A stretch of DNA of 64,000 bases, taken from the NCBI RefSeq assembly GCF_003461625.1, contig NZ_QTXL01000003.1, positions 62,001 through 126,000 on the forward strand, read 5' to 3'. The position numbers and the translations under genes were made by a program. Shown here in pieces: positions 16,935-25,977 of the stretch; position 1 is the first letter of the stretch; the number at the start of each line of letters is the position of its first letter. Source of the DNA: Clostridium sp. AF15-31 (GTDB lineage Bacteria; Bacillota; Clostridia; Lachnospirales; Lachnospiraceae). Below the pieces are notes generated by a model, which worked only from the letters and a program-made list of their open reading frames with translations, made no database searches and was not told where the DNA came from.

Positions 16935-19754
16935 TTAGTCCTCCCCCAGTTTTAATGCCTGTGTGATGTTCATCTTCTTTAAAATTGTCCGGAGAACAAT
17001 GAAGCAGATAATAAACATTACCACAACTACGATCGTCAGTTTCAATATATCAAATGGGTTGACCGCTATGCTGATCGCTATGTTATGCGACTCCGGCAGA
17101 TATACGATCGCTACCAGCTTTACAAACAACGCAGTAGCCGCCGCTCCAACTCCATATCCTGCCAGACTGGCAAGAACGGAACTGAACATCTGCTCGTTGA
17201 TCAGCATCTTGTTAATCTCCTTCATGCTCATACCCATCGCACGGTAGATACCAAACAGAAGCTCCCGTTGCTTGATCGATGTGATCCAGTAGATGAGGAA
17301 TCCTACTGTACAGAGGATAACTGCTACCAGGAAGCTCAGTGAGAATAACCCATTTGTGATCAGTACAAGCGGAGATTCCAGCATGTTCTGTACTTCCTGA
17401 TCTACACTCTGATAACTCTTTAATAAAATACCCTGCTTTTCAACCGTATCCAGGACCTCCTGATAATCATGTCCATCTGCAAGCTGTCCCCATACCTGAT
17501 ATGGAGTAAGACCAAATGCACTGACAACATATGCGTAATTAGCAACAACCAGATAACGTTCCTTCTCAACAACCTTTCCACTGTTGTCCTTCTCATATGT
17601 GTACTGGTTAAATCCAGGCCATGCATCTACAATTGCGCAGATTGTTCCGGACGGTGATGCGATCTCAACCGGCTCCTTTGTCTTCATCGGGCTGTATCTT
17701 GCATATGTGATGCTGTCACCAACAGACAGATCATATTCCTTTGCCAGATTTGATGAAATGATAACACCATTGGAAACAGTTGCAATACTGTTCAGGTAAT
17801 TATACCAGTGTTCATCATTCAAGCCTGACTTTAATTCGGCTGTCTCACCAAATTCCTTTGTATTAATTCCCATCAGAACAGAGTCCGGAAGTTCAGAACC
17901 TCCAACCTTGATCGTTGTATTGTCATCATAGATCACACGGGTCAGATGTTTGCATGAATTGGAAAGATTCTCTGTATACCGTTCAAAATCCGGTTCTTCA
18001 TAGTACCAGTGACTCTTCTTATCTTTATCCAGATACGCACCCATCTTCCACTGTTCACTCAGAACGATATCTGTTCCAAGATTATATTCGATACGCTCCT
18101 GATTGTTCTCATTGATCGTTCTTGCCATATTGGAATTAAACATACCCATGGCGATCGTCATAACCAGAAATACAGAGATAAAGCCCTGCTTCTTCACTGT
18201 TCTGGTGATCTGAAGGAAGGAAGCATATACCGCAGGTGACCATCTCTTCTTACCAATGAAATAAATGAACTTGATCAGATATTTGATCAGTCGCAGGATC
18301 AGCAGCCCAACTGCAAATATAAACAGGGAGGAATTCAAAAAGATCAATGGATCCGGTTTGTTTCCAGCCAGAATGCTTAATGCAATATCACTCTTCTGTT
18401 TATTGTAATTGTACAGCAGGTAAATGGAAACTGCCACCAGGATCACATCCAGAAATGCCTTCTCCCAGATTGGCTTTGTATTCACCTTTCCAAGTTTACT
18501 CTTCTGCTCTACTATCGAATTCTTCGCGTATTTCAATACCGGAAGTGTTATAAACAGGATTGCGATAACTGCAGCAACCAGACTGTATAATAACATTCCC
18601 CATGTCAGCTTATAAAAGTGTGTATCACCAAAGCTGAATTTCAGGAAGGAGGTTGCACTTGCACATAATTTACACAACAAATATCCGACCGGAATACCAA
18701 TAACGATCGCGATCAAAGAAAGGATCGCAGATTCTCCAAAATAGATGCCAAGAATCTGTTTCGTACTGGTACCACGACTCTTTAGCATCGCAATCTCACC
18801 GTCCTCCATTTCCAGGATCTGACTGGATACCATATAGATAAATGCCAGAAGCAATACCAGGATTGGAAGCTCCAGTACCCAGATAATGATCATGATCGAT
18901 GTTGCATCGTCCTGATAATCAGCAAGTATGCTGCTGAAATTCTGAATAAAGTTACCATCTGCTTTTGAAAATGCACTCAGATAATAACGGATATCTGATG
19001 CATTTGTATGATCGATATATGCATAATCCAGCATATTATATGTTGCATAATATATTGTCAAAACACCATAGTTTGCAACGGTTTCATCAAAGGATGCCTG
19101 ATCTGTAAATATCATCTTATCAAAATCTACCGGTGTCTCTTTCCAGTAAATATCAGTGGTATCCTTTGGTTCAAAGATTCCGACAATCGTAAATGTAACC
19201 GGCTTTCCATCCTTGTCTACCAATTTATCAATTGATACGGTTTCACCTACAACCAGATCATATGTATCCGCATTCTGCTGATTGATAATCACCGGATAAG
19301 TACCTTCAACCGGTTTCCCGGTATCAAGTCCCTCTCCAAACGTGATATTGATATGTTCGCTCATATCCTGCATATAGTTTACACTGAAAAATCTCCTGGA
19401 ACCGAGCCCGGTCATTGCATAAGTACCTTCTATAAACAATCTGTTCTGTCTGCTTAATACCGGTACGTCAATGTAACTCATCCACTTCTTTTCATATGCA
19501 TTGATACGGTCAAGTACAGATGCAGAATCCGGGAAATTGTCTGTTGAGCAGGAGCCCTGTCTTCCGACCACGGCTGAATATGTGTTGTTATCTTCTATCG
19601 CTGAATCAAACTTGGATGCCAGCGTCATATCCATTGCACCGTTTTTGAACATCGGATTACAGGATGCTACAGCAACCAGAAGCACAATACCAAGAAGGAG
19701 GCAGGCATTCAGCCACTTTTTATTCAGTAATTTATTTCTTAAGAATTTAAACAT
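16935..19754 (-). CDS. ABC transporter permease, two FtsX-like domains
   Basis: This 939-residue permease has an N-terminal helix, a large extracytoplasmic region (about 45-285), a first FtsX-type helix bundle (about 290-410), two or so extra helices (about 430-500), a second anchor helix near 535 followed by another extracytoplasmic region, and a terminal FtsX bundle (about 790-930). This duplicated architecture matches macrolide- or peptide-type MacB systems of Gram-positive bacteria, where one chain supplies both halves. The cargo is unknown. The gene sits between the adaptor genes and the two ATPase genes. Confidence 0.88.
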   Translation of the reverse strand: MFKFLRNKLLNKKWLNACLLLGIVLLVAVASCNPMFKNGAMDMTLASKFDSAIEDNNTYSAVVGRQGSCSTDNFPDSASVLDRINAYEKKWMSYIDVPVLSRQNRLFIEGTYAMTGLGSRRFFSVNYMQDMSEHINITFGEGLDTGKPVEGTYPVIINQQNADTYDLVVGETVSIDKLVDKDGKPVTFTIVGIFEPKDTTDIYWKETPVDFDKMIFTDQASFDETVANYGVLTIYYATYNMLDYAYIDHTNASDIRYYLSAFSKADGNFIQNFSSILADYQDDATSIMIIIWVLELPILVLLLAFIYMVSSQILEMEDGEIAMLKSRGTSTKQILGIYFGESAILSLIAIVIGIPVGYLLCKLCASATSFLKFSFGDTHFYKLTWGMLLYSLVAAVIAILFITLPVLKYAKNSIVEQKSKLGKVNTKPIWEKAFLDVILVAVSIYLLYNYNKQKSDIALSILAGNKPDPLIFLNSSLFIFAVGLLILRLIKYLIKFIYFIGKKRWSPAVYASFLQITRTVKKQGFISVFLVMTIAMGMFNSNMARTINENNQERIEYNLGTDIVLSEQWKMGAYLDKDKKSHWYYEEPDFERYTENLSNSCKHLTRVIYDDNTTIKVGGSELPDSVLMGINTKEFGETAELKSGLNDEHWYNYLNSIATVSNGVIISSNLAKEYDLSVGDSITYARYSPMKTKEPVEIASPSGTICAIVDAWPGFNQYTYEKDNSGKVVEKERYLVVANYAYVVSAFGLTPYQVWGQLADGHDYQEVLDTVEKQGILLKSYQSVDQEVQNMLESPLVLITNGLFSLSFLVAVILCTVGFLIYWITSIKQRELLFGIYRAMGMSMKEINKMLINEQMFSSVLASLAGYGVGAAATALFVKLVAIVYLPESHNIAISIAVNPFDILKLTIVVVVMFIICFIVLRTILKKMNITQALKLGED

Positions 19755-19768
19755 TCCTCTTCTCCCTT

Positions 19769-22222
19769 CTATTCTTCTGAGCTGCTATCGGCTTTTTTCT
19801 TTGTATTGTCACCACTGCCGGAAGAACCGGATTCTTTCAGAATCACATCTCCTTCTGACAATCCGGTAAGTACACATGCATTTGACGACTTTGTATCTGT
19901 GCTTGTTGTTACATACTGTTTTACAATCTCATCCTTTGAAAGCTTCCACACATATTCATAGGATTTACCGGATGTCTTATCCGTCTCTGTATAAATAATA
20001 TTCATTGGAACTGTTACTACATTTTCCAGTGACATTTTTGCAAAGCTTACAAAATATCCCTTTGGTGAATCATAGAAGCTCTTATCATCCACCTGTATAT
20101 AATATCTGGTATCTTCGGATCCGGAGCTGCTTGTTATATATACCTGACCATCGATTGTTGTTACATAAGCCTTCTTGGAATCCGCTGTTGCTCCGATACA
20201 TCTTCCGGTCAGCTTCTTGCTGTCATCCTTCTGATCAATTAAAGTAACCTCCTGATTGACCAGAAGTGTTGCATTGCTGTTATCACTTCCGGTATCGTCA
20301 CTTCCGCTATTTCCGTTACGTCTGGAGCTTCCACCGTTATCTGTCAAGGATAAGGACATCATCTTGGATTCATTGCTTCCTATGCTGACAACCTTGTCAC
20401 CCTCTTTGATCTGTTTTCCCTGACTGGCATATACACTCTGTACAACGCCGTCGCTTTCTGCATATACGCTGATATTACCTTTTCCATCATTATTTTTGTT
20501 CAGCTTATCACGCTTTGCGATCAATGGATTCACAGTCGTATTATAATTGATCTTTGCCAGCTCTTCATTGTATTTTGCAATCTCAATCTGGCAGGTAAGC
20601 TGCTCAACCATGTATAATGTATTGCCATTATTATCATCTGGATCCGGGATATCGTAATCACCGTCTTCTTCATCCTCGTCATCTGTTGTAGTATCCGTTG
20701 TATCATCTGCCGGATCAGCATCTCCCGGTGTTGCCACCTGCTGTTTCTTCCTGCCGGAACGGTAATCTTCAATCTCGGCTCTCAGATCCTTGATCTGCTC
20801 TTCATAGCCCGCTACTGTCGAATCATAATCACTCTTTGCATCTGATATCTGGGAGTTTAACTCCAGCAGCTCTGCGCTACCACCACCACTGTCAACAATA
20901 TACAACAGATCGCCTTTTTTCACTTCCTGACCTTCCGCCAGATCAAGCTGTGTAAAATAGCCTTCTACAGGAGCTTTATAGGTTATCTGATTGGTATCTA
21001 CCATCTTATAGGATTTGCTGGTTCCTGTTGTCTTAAAAGTTCCCAGCTTAATCTCATATGTTGTATAATCGCTTGGGATCGTTGAATCAGAATCATAATA
21101 AACCAGATCTCCCTCTGAAAGACCGCTCTTTACTTCCGTGTAGTTATCATCCTGTGCACCGATCTTGATCTCACGCTTTTCCTTATCACTGCTGTCTGTC
21201 TTCACATATACAAAATACTTATCTCCTTCTTCGTATAAGGAATCATTTCCGACTACAAGAACATTTGCAGCAGTTGAAGTACTGAAATACAACGGTGTCA
21301 GTGTTCCTGTCTTTAAGATCTTGCTGTTATCCACATCTTTCAGTTTAAAACGGACATATGGCAGCTTGGATGCACTCTGTGCTGCCGCGATCTCCTGATT
21401 GGAATATTTGTATTCTTCCAGCTCATACCGTTTGCCATCGATCATCGTATACATGGTGTTAAAATTTGAATATCCATCTCTTGTGATCTGCTCACCGGTG
21501 ATCTCAATGTACGGTGTATTGTAATCAGATATGATAACAACGTTCTCACCACTGGAGATCGATCCGCCGCCTTCATCTGATGAATCTGTATCCGTCAGGC
21601 TCTTGGCATATGTAACATAGCCGTCCTGTTCTGCTATGAGCTTGTTATCGGTTTCCAGAGATTCCTTCTCGTCAATCTGCTGCTGGATTTTCTTGATCTT
21701 ATAATTGTACAACATGTTATCATACCGGTTATTCTCGGCATTGACTGCTTTTGTGCTCTGGTTTTCTTTCGTGCCGGCAGAATCTCCTGCCTCATTACAT
21801 GCTTTAATCTTATAATCCAGTTCCTTCTGTTTCTGTTCGTATATCTTTTCGTTTACATTATGGGTCTGCTGCTCACTGGAAAGAGAGGCTTTCAGGTCTT
21901 CAATTCCTGAAGTTGTATCATCGCTGTCTGCCTCTGCAAGAACCGTGCCCTTTTTAACATAATCACCTACATTGACATAAATCTTTGAGAGTGTCGCTGA
22001 GGTTTTAAAGAAATAACAGTAATCCGTTGGTACGATCGCACCGTTCTTGATGATCTTCTTACCAACATCGCTCTTTTCGACCGGACGGTACGCTTCATTC
22101 GTTGTAACAGGTTCTAACAGCTCCGGTGCCTTTTCTTCTTTTTTCCCACAGCCTGTTAAACCAAGCATCATTGCCATAGCGATCGCTGTCATTCTGACTG
22201 CATACGATTTTTTATTGATCAT
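19769..22222 (-). CDS. HlyD/RND-type adaptor lipoprotein of the ABC exporter, long form
   Basis: This protein of about 817 residues is a periplasmic-adaptor homologue anchored as a lipoprotein (lipobox LGLTGC near residue 25). It contains repeated lipoyl/barrel-sandwich segments (VGDYVKKGTVLAEADS, LAEGQEVKKGDLLYIVDSGG, ASQGKQIKEGDKVVSIGS), separated by coiled-coil regions with many Glu, Lys and Gln. It also has a low-complexity Asp/Thr stretch near residue 525 and a Ser/Gly/Asn stretch near 650. It is about twice the usual adaptor length and looks like two adaptor units in one chain. The ATG at 22222 has a purine-rich site before it. An upstream TTG at 22240 overlapping the previous stop is an alternative. 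Confidence 0.85.
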   Translation of the reverse strand: MINKKSYAVRMTAIAMAMMLGLTGCGKKEEKAPELLEPVTTNEAYRPVEKSDVGKKIIKNGAIVPTDYCYFFKTSATLSKIYVNVGDYVKKGTVLAEADSDDTTSGIEDLKASLSSEQQTHNVNEKIYEQKQKELDYKIKACNEAGDSAGTKENQSTKAVNAENNRYDNMLYNYKIKKIQQQIDEKESLETDNKLIAEQDGYVTYAKSLTDTDSSDEGGGSISSGENVVIISDYNTPYIEITGEQITRDGYSNFNTMYTMIDGKRYELEEYKYSNQEIAAAQSASKLPYVRFKLKDVDNSKILKTGTLTPLYFSTSTAANVLVVGNDSLYEEGDKYFVYVKTDSSDKEKREIKIGAQDDNYTEVKSGLSEGDLVYYDSDSTIPSDYTTYEIKLGTFKTTGTSKSYKMVDTNQITYKAPVEGYFTQLDLAEGQEVKKGDLLYIVDSGGGSAELLELNSQISDAKSDYDSTVAGYEEQIKDLRAEIEDYRSGRKKQQVATPGDADPADDTTDTTTDDEDEEDGDYDIPDPDDNNGNTLYMVEQLTCQIEIAKYNEELAKINYNTTVNPLIAKRDKLNKNNDGKGNISVYAESDGVVQSVYASQGKQIKEGDKVVSIGSNESKMMSLSLTDNGGSSRRNGNSGSDDTGSDNSNATLLVNQEVTLIDQKDDSKKLTGRCIGATADSKKAYVTTIDGQVYITSSSGSEDTRYYIQVDDKSFYDSPKGYFVSFAKMSLENVVTVPMNIIYTETDKTSGKSYEYVWKLSKDEIVKQYVTTSTDTKSSNACVLTGLSEGDVILKESGSSGSGDNTKKKADSSSEE

Positions 22223-22236
22223 TATTCTCTTCTTTA

Positions 22237-23262
22237 TCAATTTACCGTCACCTGCTCTCCAGCCTTCAATCCAGACTTAATAATCGTATATCCGTCTACC
22301 GTTTCACCAATTGTTACATCAACTGCTGTCCGGAAGCCATCATCATTGATCGTGAATACATAATAATTATCTTCTGACTTCTCATTGATTGCTTTTTCAT
22401 CAACATAGACAACATTGCTGATCACCGGCTTATGGATCGTCATGGTCAGCACATCTTCTTCTGAGATTCCTGCCATACTGTCTACCGGCTCAAATAAGAT
22501 TTTCTGCATCTGCTTACCGGTTGCCTTATCTTCATACTGACTGACATCAATAACCTTCATATCGTAGGATGCCACTTCATAATCTGCCTGATAGACATCT
22601 CCTTTTTTAAATTCATAATCATCATCTGTCGTTGCTGTATAATTAGAGGAGCCGGATGCTACGGTTACCAGATTATCGGTTGAACTTGCATATCCATATC
22701 CCAACCACTCATTGACATAGGTTACAGTTCCATCCTTTTCTGCAATCAGACAATACTCCTTCATCTTCTCGTTCTGTTCTTCAATATATGTATCTGCGAT
22801 CTGAATATCCTCTTTCAGACTTGCTATATCATCAGAATAATCCTCTGATCCATCAATCTGCATCAGTTTCTGATAATGTTCGATCAGCAGTTCGTTCTCT
22901 GCCTTCTGTTCTGTATATTCCTTGATCGTAGCCTGAATATCATCTGCCTTAAACTGAACCATGATATCTCCGGCTTTAACCCGATCTCCCTTTGATACAT
23001 TAACCTTTTCTACTTCGTAATCATCCTGTGAAACTTTATAATTTTTCGTTTCAAATTCATCCGGGGAAAGTTTTAAATTCAAGATTGGTGAAATATCTCC
23101 TGACTGAACGGTCACCGTATCATATCCCACCTTTGTATATGATTCAATATGAATAGAAGGTTTGCTGCTTTCTGCATTTTTGCTGCTGCATCCACCCAGA
23201 AGGGCAGCTACCATACTGGCACATAATACACATGCCACACCCTTTTTGATTCGTTTCCGCAT
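22237..23262 (-). CDS. HlyD/RND-type adaptor lipoprotein of the ABC exporter, short form
   Basis: This 341-residue lipoprotein (lipobox LLGGCSS, Cys25) has the adaptor layout: barrel-sandwich half VSKGDRVKAGDIMVQFKAD, a coiled coil (about 110-165), the second half AEKDGTVTYVNEWLGYG, and a beta-barrel/membrane-proximal end (GLKAGEQVTVN). It is the first gene of the operon and overlaps or abuts the long adaptor gene. Adaptors of MacB-like systems link the FtsX permease to substrate or wall components. Two non-identical adaptors in one operon suggest they assemble together. GGAGG lies five bases before the ATG. Confidence 0.88.
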   Translation of the reverse strand: MRKRIKKGVACVLCASMVAALLGGCSSKNAESSKPSIHIESYTKVGYDTVTVQSGDISPILNLKLSPDEFETKNYKVSQDDYEVEKVNVSKGDRVKAGDIMVQFKADDIQATIKEYTEQKAENELLIEHYQKLMQIDGSEDYSDDIASLKEDIQIADTYIEEQNEKMKEYCLIAEKDGTVTYVNEWLGYGYASSTDNLVTVASGSSNYTATTDDDYEFKKGDVYQADYEVASYDMKVIDVSQYEDKATGKQMQKILFEPVDSMAGISEEDVLTMTIHKPVISNVVYVDEKAINEKSEDNYYVFTINDDGFRTAVDVTIGETVDGYTIIKSGLKAGEQVTVN

Positions 23263-23310
23263 CGTTGCCTCCTTGCTTACGCTGTTTTATTTTTATGTAT
23301 ATCTGAAAAT

Positions 23311-23339
23311 ACTATATTTCCCAAATTAAATCATTGTAA
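23311..23339 (-). promoter_or_regulatory. Promoter of the adaptor-ABC export operon
   Basis: TTACAA (-35) and TATAGT (-10) on the minus strand are 17 bases apart, about 50 bases before the first adaptor gene. An inverted repeat (AATCCTTA...TAAGGATT, 23370-23401) lies about 30 bases upstream of the -35 and could be an activator site. Nothing else is recognisable between 23340 and the tRNA promoter at 23607. Confidence 0.6.
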
Positions 23340-23606
23340 TTTTACTCTCTCTGTCTGGCATAATCAAGCAATCCTTATTTTATTAAACAATCTTAAGGAT
23401 TCCTGTATTATTTCTGTTACATATCATTTTCTGACAAATGTCCTAGTCTTATGCCAGTATAAAAAACAAATGTATCATATTTGCATCTTTTCGTGTTACA
23501 TACAAACTTCGTTGTAAGTTTATCATGTAAATGTGTCCATTTTATGGTGAAAATCTCTATCATAATGCGTTCATTGCATTTTTTCAAAAAAAAGTAAAAA
23601 AACTTG

Positions 23607-23635
23607 TTGACATTTATATAGCACAGTGGTATTAT
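23607..23635 (+). promoter_or_regulatory. tRNA-Leu promoter
   Basis: TTGACA and TATTAT are separated by exactly 17 bases, placing transcription start about 33 bases before the mature tRNA 5' end. Confidence 0.85.
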
Positions 23636-23674
23636 CTTACTTGCGTCGGCGGTAAGCCGTACGAAATAAGACAT

Positions 23675-23758
23675 GCGGGAGTGCTGGAATTGGCAGACAG
23701 GCTAGACTAAGGATCTAGTGCTGGAAACGGCGTGTGGGTTCAAGTCCCATCTCCCGCA
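23675..23758 (+). tRNA. tRNA-Leu (anticodon AAG)
   Basis: This 84-base class II tRNA has acceptor stem GCGGGAG/CTCCCGC, a D-arm, anticodon stem CTAGA/TCTAG with loop CTAAGGA (anticodon AAG), a long variable arm (GCTG/CGGC) and a T-arm with TTCAAGT. The long variable arm and the anticodon identify leucine (CUU/CUC codons). The 3' CCA is not encoded and must be added. Confidence 0.95.
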
Positions 23759-23771
23759 TCTTTATTTTTTA

Positions 23772-23797
23772 GAAAACCTTTGAGGTTTTCTTTTTTT
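23772..23797 (+). terminator. Terminator after tRNA-Leu
   Basis: GAAAACC pairs with GGTTTTC over a five-base loop, followed by seven T. It lies 13 bases after the tRNA. Confidence 0.85.
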
Positions 23798-23803
23798 ATG
23801 CAC

Positions 23804-24073
23804 AAAATCCCTGATACAAAGTATTTATATAATTATAATAAAACACTTACATGTATATATCTTTATGAAGCAGACCTTTTTACTCTGTATAACTTCGAAC
23901 TAACCTCGGCGAGCCTCGCTAAGGTCTCAGTTACAAACGTCGGTCCTTAACGATTCATCGCAAGATGAAGAGTTTAGTACCGCTACGTTTGAAATAGAAC
24001 GAAAGTGTTCTGCGGAATAAATGGTATATACCTGTAAGTGTTTTGTTGTTAATATACTTGTATCAGGGATTTT
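23804..24073 (+). ncRNA. Structured repeat element, copy A (candidate novel RNA)
   Basis: The ends are complementary over roughly 45-50 bp: AAAATCCCTGATAC at 23804 pairs with GTATCAGGGATTTT ending at 24073, and AAACACTTACA pairs further in. The core (about 23861-24024) has GCAGA 23870-23874 with TCTGC 24009-24013, and CAAACGT 23934-23940 with ACGTTTG 23985-23991 beside a CU bulge. Inward come CGGT with ACCG, then CUUAAC with GUUUAG, then GA facing GA, then hairpin TTCATC-GCAA-GATGAA capped by a GNRA loop. An extra hairpin (about 23894-23926) is unique to this copy. The pairing rules recur with different bases in copies B and C. Copy A lies between the tRNA-Leu terminator and the convergent gene ending at 24080. 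No promoter of its own is visible. Confidence 0.7.
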
Positions 24074-24079
24074 ACTTTC

Positions 24080-24385
24080 TCAGATTTTTATCATATTGGT
24101 AAGCTTCTTTTCTACGTCTTCTAACAGATGTGCCTTAAATGCACTGTAGTACTCATGTGTAAACTGTGTATAAAGGAATTTGTTCCACAGGTTACTGCAA
24201 TATGTACTGTCAAAATCATAGTAAGAGTCTGTGTACATCATTCCGTTACTGTATCTGGTTACATCCAGATATGGCTCTTTTCCTGCGTAATTTAATCTCA
24301 TTACAAGATTCTTCTGTTCGCTGCAGCATGCGAATGTCTCCAAGAACATCTTCATCTGCTCTCTTGTTACTCGTTCTACAAACAT
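24080..24385 (-). CDS. Small hypothetical protein
   Basis: I do not recognise this 101-residue soluble protein. It has an N-terminal VTREQMKMFLETFACC, several aromatic-rich segments (YSNGMMYTDSYYDFDSTY) and a helical, charged C-terminus (AHLLEDVEKKLTNMIKI). No signal peptide or membrane helix is seen. A good ribosome site (GGAGG, ten bases before ATG) and a promoter at 24433-24462 support it as a real single gene. Its stop codon is six bases from structured element A, whose long stem could serve as its transcript end. Confidence 0.7.
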   Translation of the reverse strand: MFVERVTREQMKMFLETFACCSEQKNLVMRLNYAGKEPYLDVTRYSNGMMYTDSYYDFDSTYCSNLWNKFLYTQFTHEYYSAFKAHLLEDVEKKLTNMIKI

Positions 24386-24432
24386 AATATGTCACCCTCC
24401 ATGTCCCATAAATTAGCTCAATGTACAGTTCT

Positions 24433-24462
24433 ATTATAGTATGAACAGGACAACTCTGTAAA
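24433..24462 (-). promoter_or_regulatory. Promoter of the small hypothetical gene
   Basis: TTTACA and TATAAT on the minus strand are 18 bases apart, about 50 bases before the start codon at 24385. Confidence 0.6.
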
Positions 24463-24542
24463 GGCAATTATGTCAATGTCCGCCTTTTATTTATGATCTT
24501 TAAAATAACGGATCACTTGGCCGGGCAAACGTTCCGATAACG

Positions 24543-24590
24543 CAAAAACAGACCATAACCATCTTCTTCCGAAAATCATCATGATCTGTT
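24543..24590 (-). terminator. Terminator of the infC-rpmI-rplT operon
   Basis: AACAGATCAT (24590-24581) pairs with ATGGTCTGTT (24556-24547), with one G-U pair, across an inner imperfect helix, and is followed by UUUUU on minus. It lies 20 bases after rplT. Confidence 0.8.
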
Positions 24591-24609
24591 TTTATCTGCT
24601 TATATTAAA

Positions 24610-24966
24610 TTAAGCAAGCTTTTCCTTTGCAACAGCAACAAGCTTAGCAAATCCTTCCGGATCACTGATAGCCATCTCTGAAAGCATCTTTCTGTTGATG
24701 TCTACACTTGCAAGCTTTAAGCCGTGCATTAATTTGCTGTATGAAATATCATTCATTCTTGCAGCAGCATTAATACGAGCGATCCATAACTGTCTGAATT
24801 CTCTCTTTCTCTGCTTTCTGCCAGCATATGAACTTGTTAAAGCTCTCATAACTGACTGCTTTGCTACTCTATACTGCTTTGATCTAGCTCCTCTGTAACC
24901 CTTAGCCAGCTTAAGTGTTCTGTTATGTTTTTTCTTAGCGCCAACGCCGCCTTTTACTCTTGCCAT
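24610..24966 (-). CDS. rplT: 50S ribosomal protein L20
   Basis: This 118-residue, very basic protein has the family start [20 protein letters not shown] and the helical core ([21 protein letters not shown]). It binds 23S rRNA early in 50S assembly and, in Firmicutes, represses its own operon by binding the leader mRNA. It is the last gene of infC-rpmI-rplT, 21 bases after rpmI. Confidence 0.98.
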   Translation of the reverse strand: MARVKGGVGAKKKHNRTLKLAKGYRGARSKQYRVAKQSVMRALTSSYAGRKQRKREFRQLWIARINAAARMNDISYSKLMHGLKLASVDINRKMLSEMAISDPEGFAKLVAVAKEKLA

Positions 24967-24987
24967 TCTCTAGTTCCTCCTGATTTA

Positions 24988-25185
24988 TTAGATATAAGGT
25001 AAAATCTTCTTCATTACCTTTTCATTTGTTGAATCCGTCATTGTTAACTTTCTAAGATTTCTCTTTCTCTTAGTTGTCTTCTTTGTTAAGATATGACTCT
25101 TGTAAGCCTTGCTTCTCTTAAGGCCGCCGTTAGCTGTTTTCTTGAAACGCTTAGCTGCTGCTCTTTTTGTCTTTAATTTAGCCAT
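24988..25185 (-). CDS. rpmI: 50S ribosomal protein L35
   Basis: This 65-residue basic protein starts [20 protein letters not shown], the L35 signature, and has normal length. It lies between infC and rplT in the standard order and is a structural component of the 50S subunit. GGAGG lies upstream of the ATG. Confidence 0.98.
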   Translation of the reverse strand: MAKLKTKRAAAKRFKKTANGGLKRSKAYKSHILTKKTTKRKRNLRKLTMTDSTNEKVMKKILPYI

Positions 25186-25222
25186 GTGTGTATTTCCTCC
25201 TTAATATATGTCATATTGTAAA

Positions 25223-25729
25223 TTAACGTTTTTCAGTTAAAAACATTATCATACTTCTTCCTTCAAACTTGGCAGGCTTATCGATAACTGCGATGTCTGA
25301 AAGCTTCTCAGCAAATTCATCAAGAATGCCCTTTGTCTGTTCTACATGGGCAAGCTCTCTACCTCTGAATCGAAGCGTAACCTTTACTTTATCGCCATGT
25401 GTCAGGAACTTTCTTGCCTGATTTACTTTTGTATTCAAGTCGTTAGTATCAATGTTTGGAGATAAACGAACTTCCTTGATCTCCATTGTCTTCTGTTTCT
25501 TTCTGGCTTCTTTCTCCTTACGAGCAAGCTCATAACGGTACTTACCATAATCAATAATCTTGCATACAGGTGGTTTTGCCTGTGGAGCGATCTTAACCAG
25601 ATCAAGCTCTGCTTCCTTTGCAAGCTTCAGTGCATCTCTGGAGGACATAATTCCGATCACCTGACCATCCTCGCCGATCACGCGCACTTCTCTGTCTCTA
25701 ATCTGTTCGTTAATCATTAATTCGCTAAT
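25223..25729 (-). CDS. infC: Translation initiation factor IF-3, probable AUU start
   Basis: IF-3 prevents subunit joining and proofreads the initiator codon. The N-domain (INEQIRDREVRVIGEDGQVIG) and C-domain (KEVRLSPNIDTNDLNTK, KVTLRFRGRELAH) are both present. The first in-frame ATG is at 25717, but GGAGG (25743-25739) is 21 bases from it and only nine bases from an in-frame ATT at 25729. ATT therefore fits as start, adding four residues (168 in total). AUU starts on infC are a known autoregulatory feature, because IF-3 rejects non-standard start codons. The upstream leader carries an attenuator. Confidence 0.93.
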   Translation of the reverse strand: MSELMINEQIRDREVRVIGEDGQVIGIMSSRDALKLAKEAELDLVKIAPQAKPPVCKIIDYGKYRYELARKEKEARKKQKTMEIKEVRLSPNIDTNDLNTKVNQARKFLTHGDKVKVTLRFRGRELAHVEQTKGILDEFAEKLSDIAVIDKPAKFEGRSMIMFLTEKR

Positions 25730-25898
25730 GACTTTTTACCTCCATTGCATAAAAAATAGTGGACAGCGCAAACCATCCACTATTATATATAAGTACATAT
25801 TATAATCTACTTAGATATGAACCCAAGTCACTGTTCTTCGTGCTAAGGTGAGAGTGGATACTCTGCTTTCTTGTCTGTCTCTGCTAAACAGCTTCTAT
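25730..25898 (-). promoter_or_regulatory. infC leader with attenuator (L20-leader type)
   Basis: Between the promoter (25899-25927) and infC lies a leader of about 165 bases. Its 3' part contains an intrinsic terminator: AATAGTGGA (25784-25776) pairs with TCCACTATT (25763-25755), followed by TTTTT. Terminator structures in this position are regulated by L20 binding in Firmicutes. I infer the L20 leader type from position; the upstream anti-terminator fold was not verified base by base. Confidence 0.75.
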
Positions 25899-25927
25899 AG
25901 GTTAGCACATACGTGTGCATATGTCAA
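25899..25927 (-). promoter_or_regulatory. infC operon promoter
   Basis: TTGACA (25927-25922) and TAACCT (25904-25899) are spaced by 17 bases on the minus strand, right after the ppk gene. The spacer holds the palindrome GCACACGTATGTGC. Confidence 0.65.
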
Positions 25928-25977
25928 GAATTTTTTTACTGTATCCAGCAACTTTTTTCGTTATATTTAGCAACTTT

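Noticed and set aside
23417..23674. Open reading frame of 85 codons on minus
   Set aside because: It crosses the tRNA-Leu promoter, has no ribosome site and poor composition; treated as chance.
23804..24073. Insertion sequence or retron
   Set aside because: No transposase, reverse transcriptase or target duplication was seen next to any of the three copies; the cores do not encode protein.
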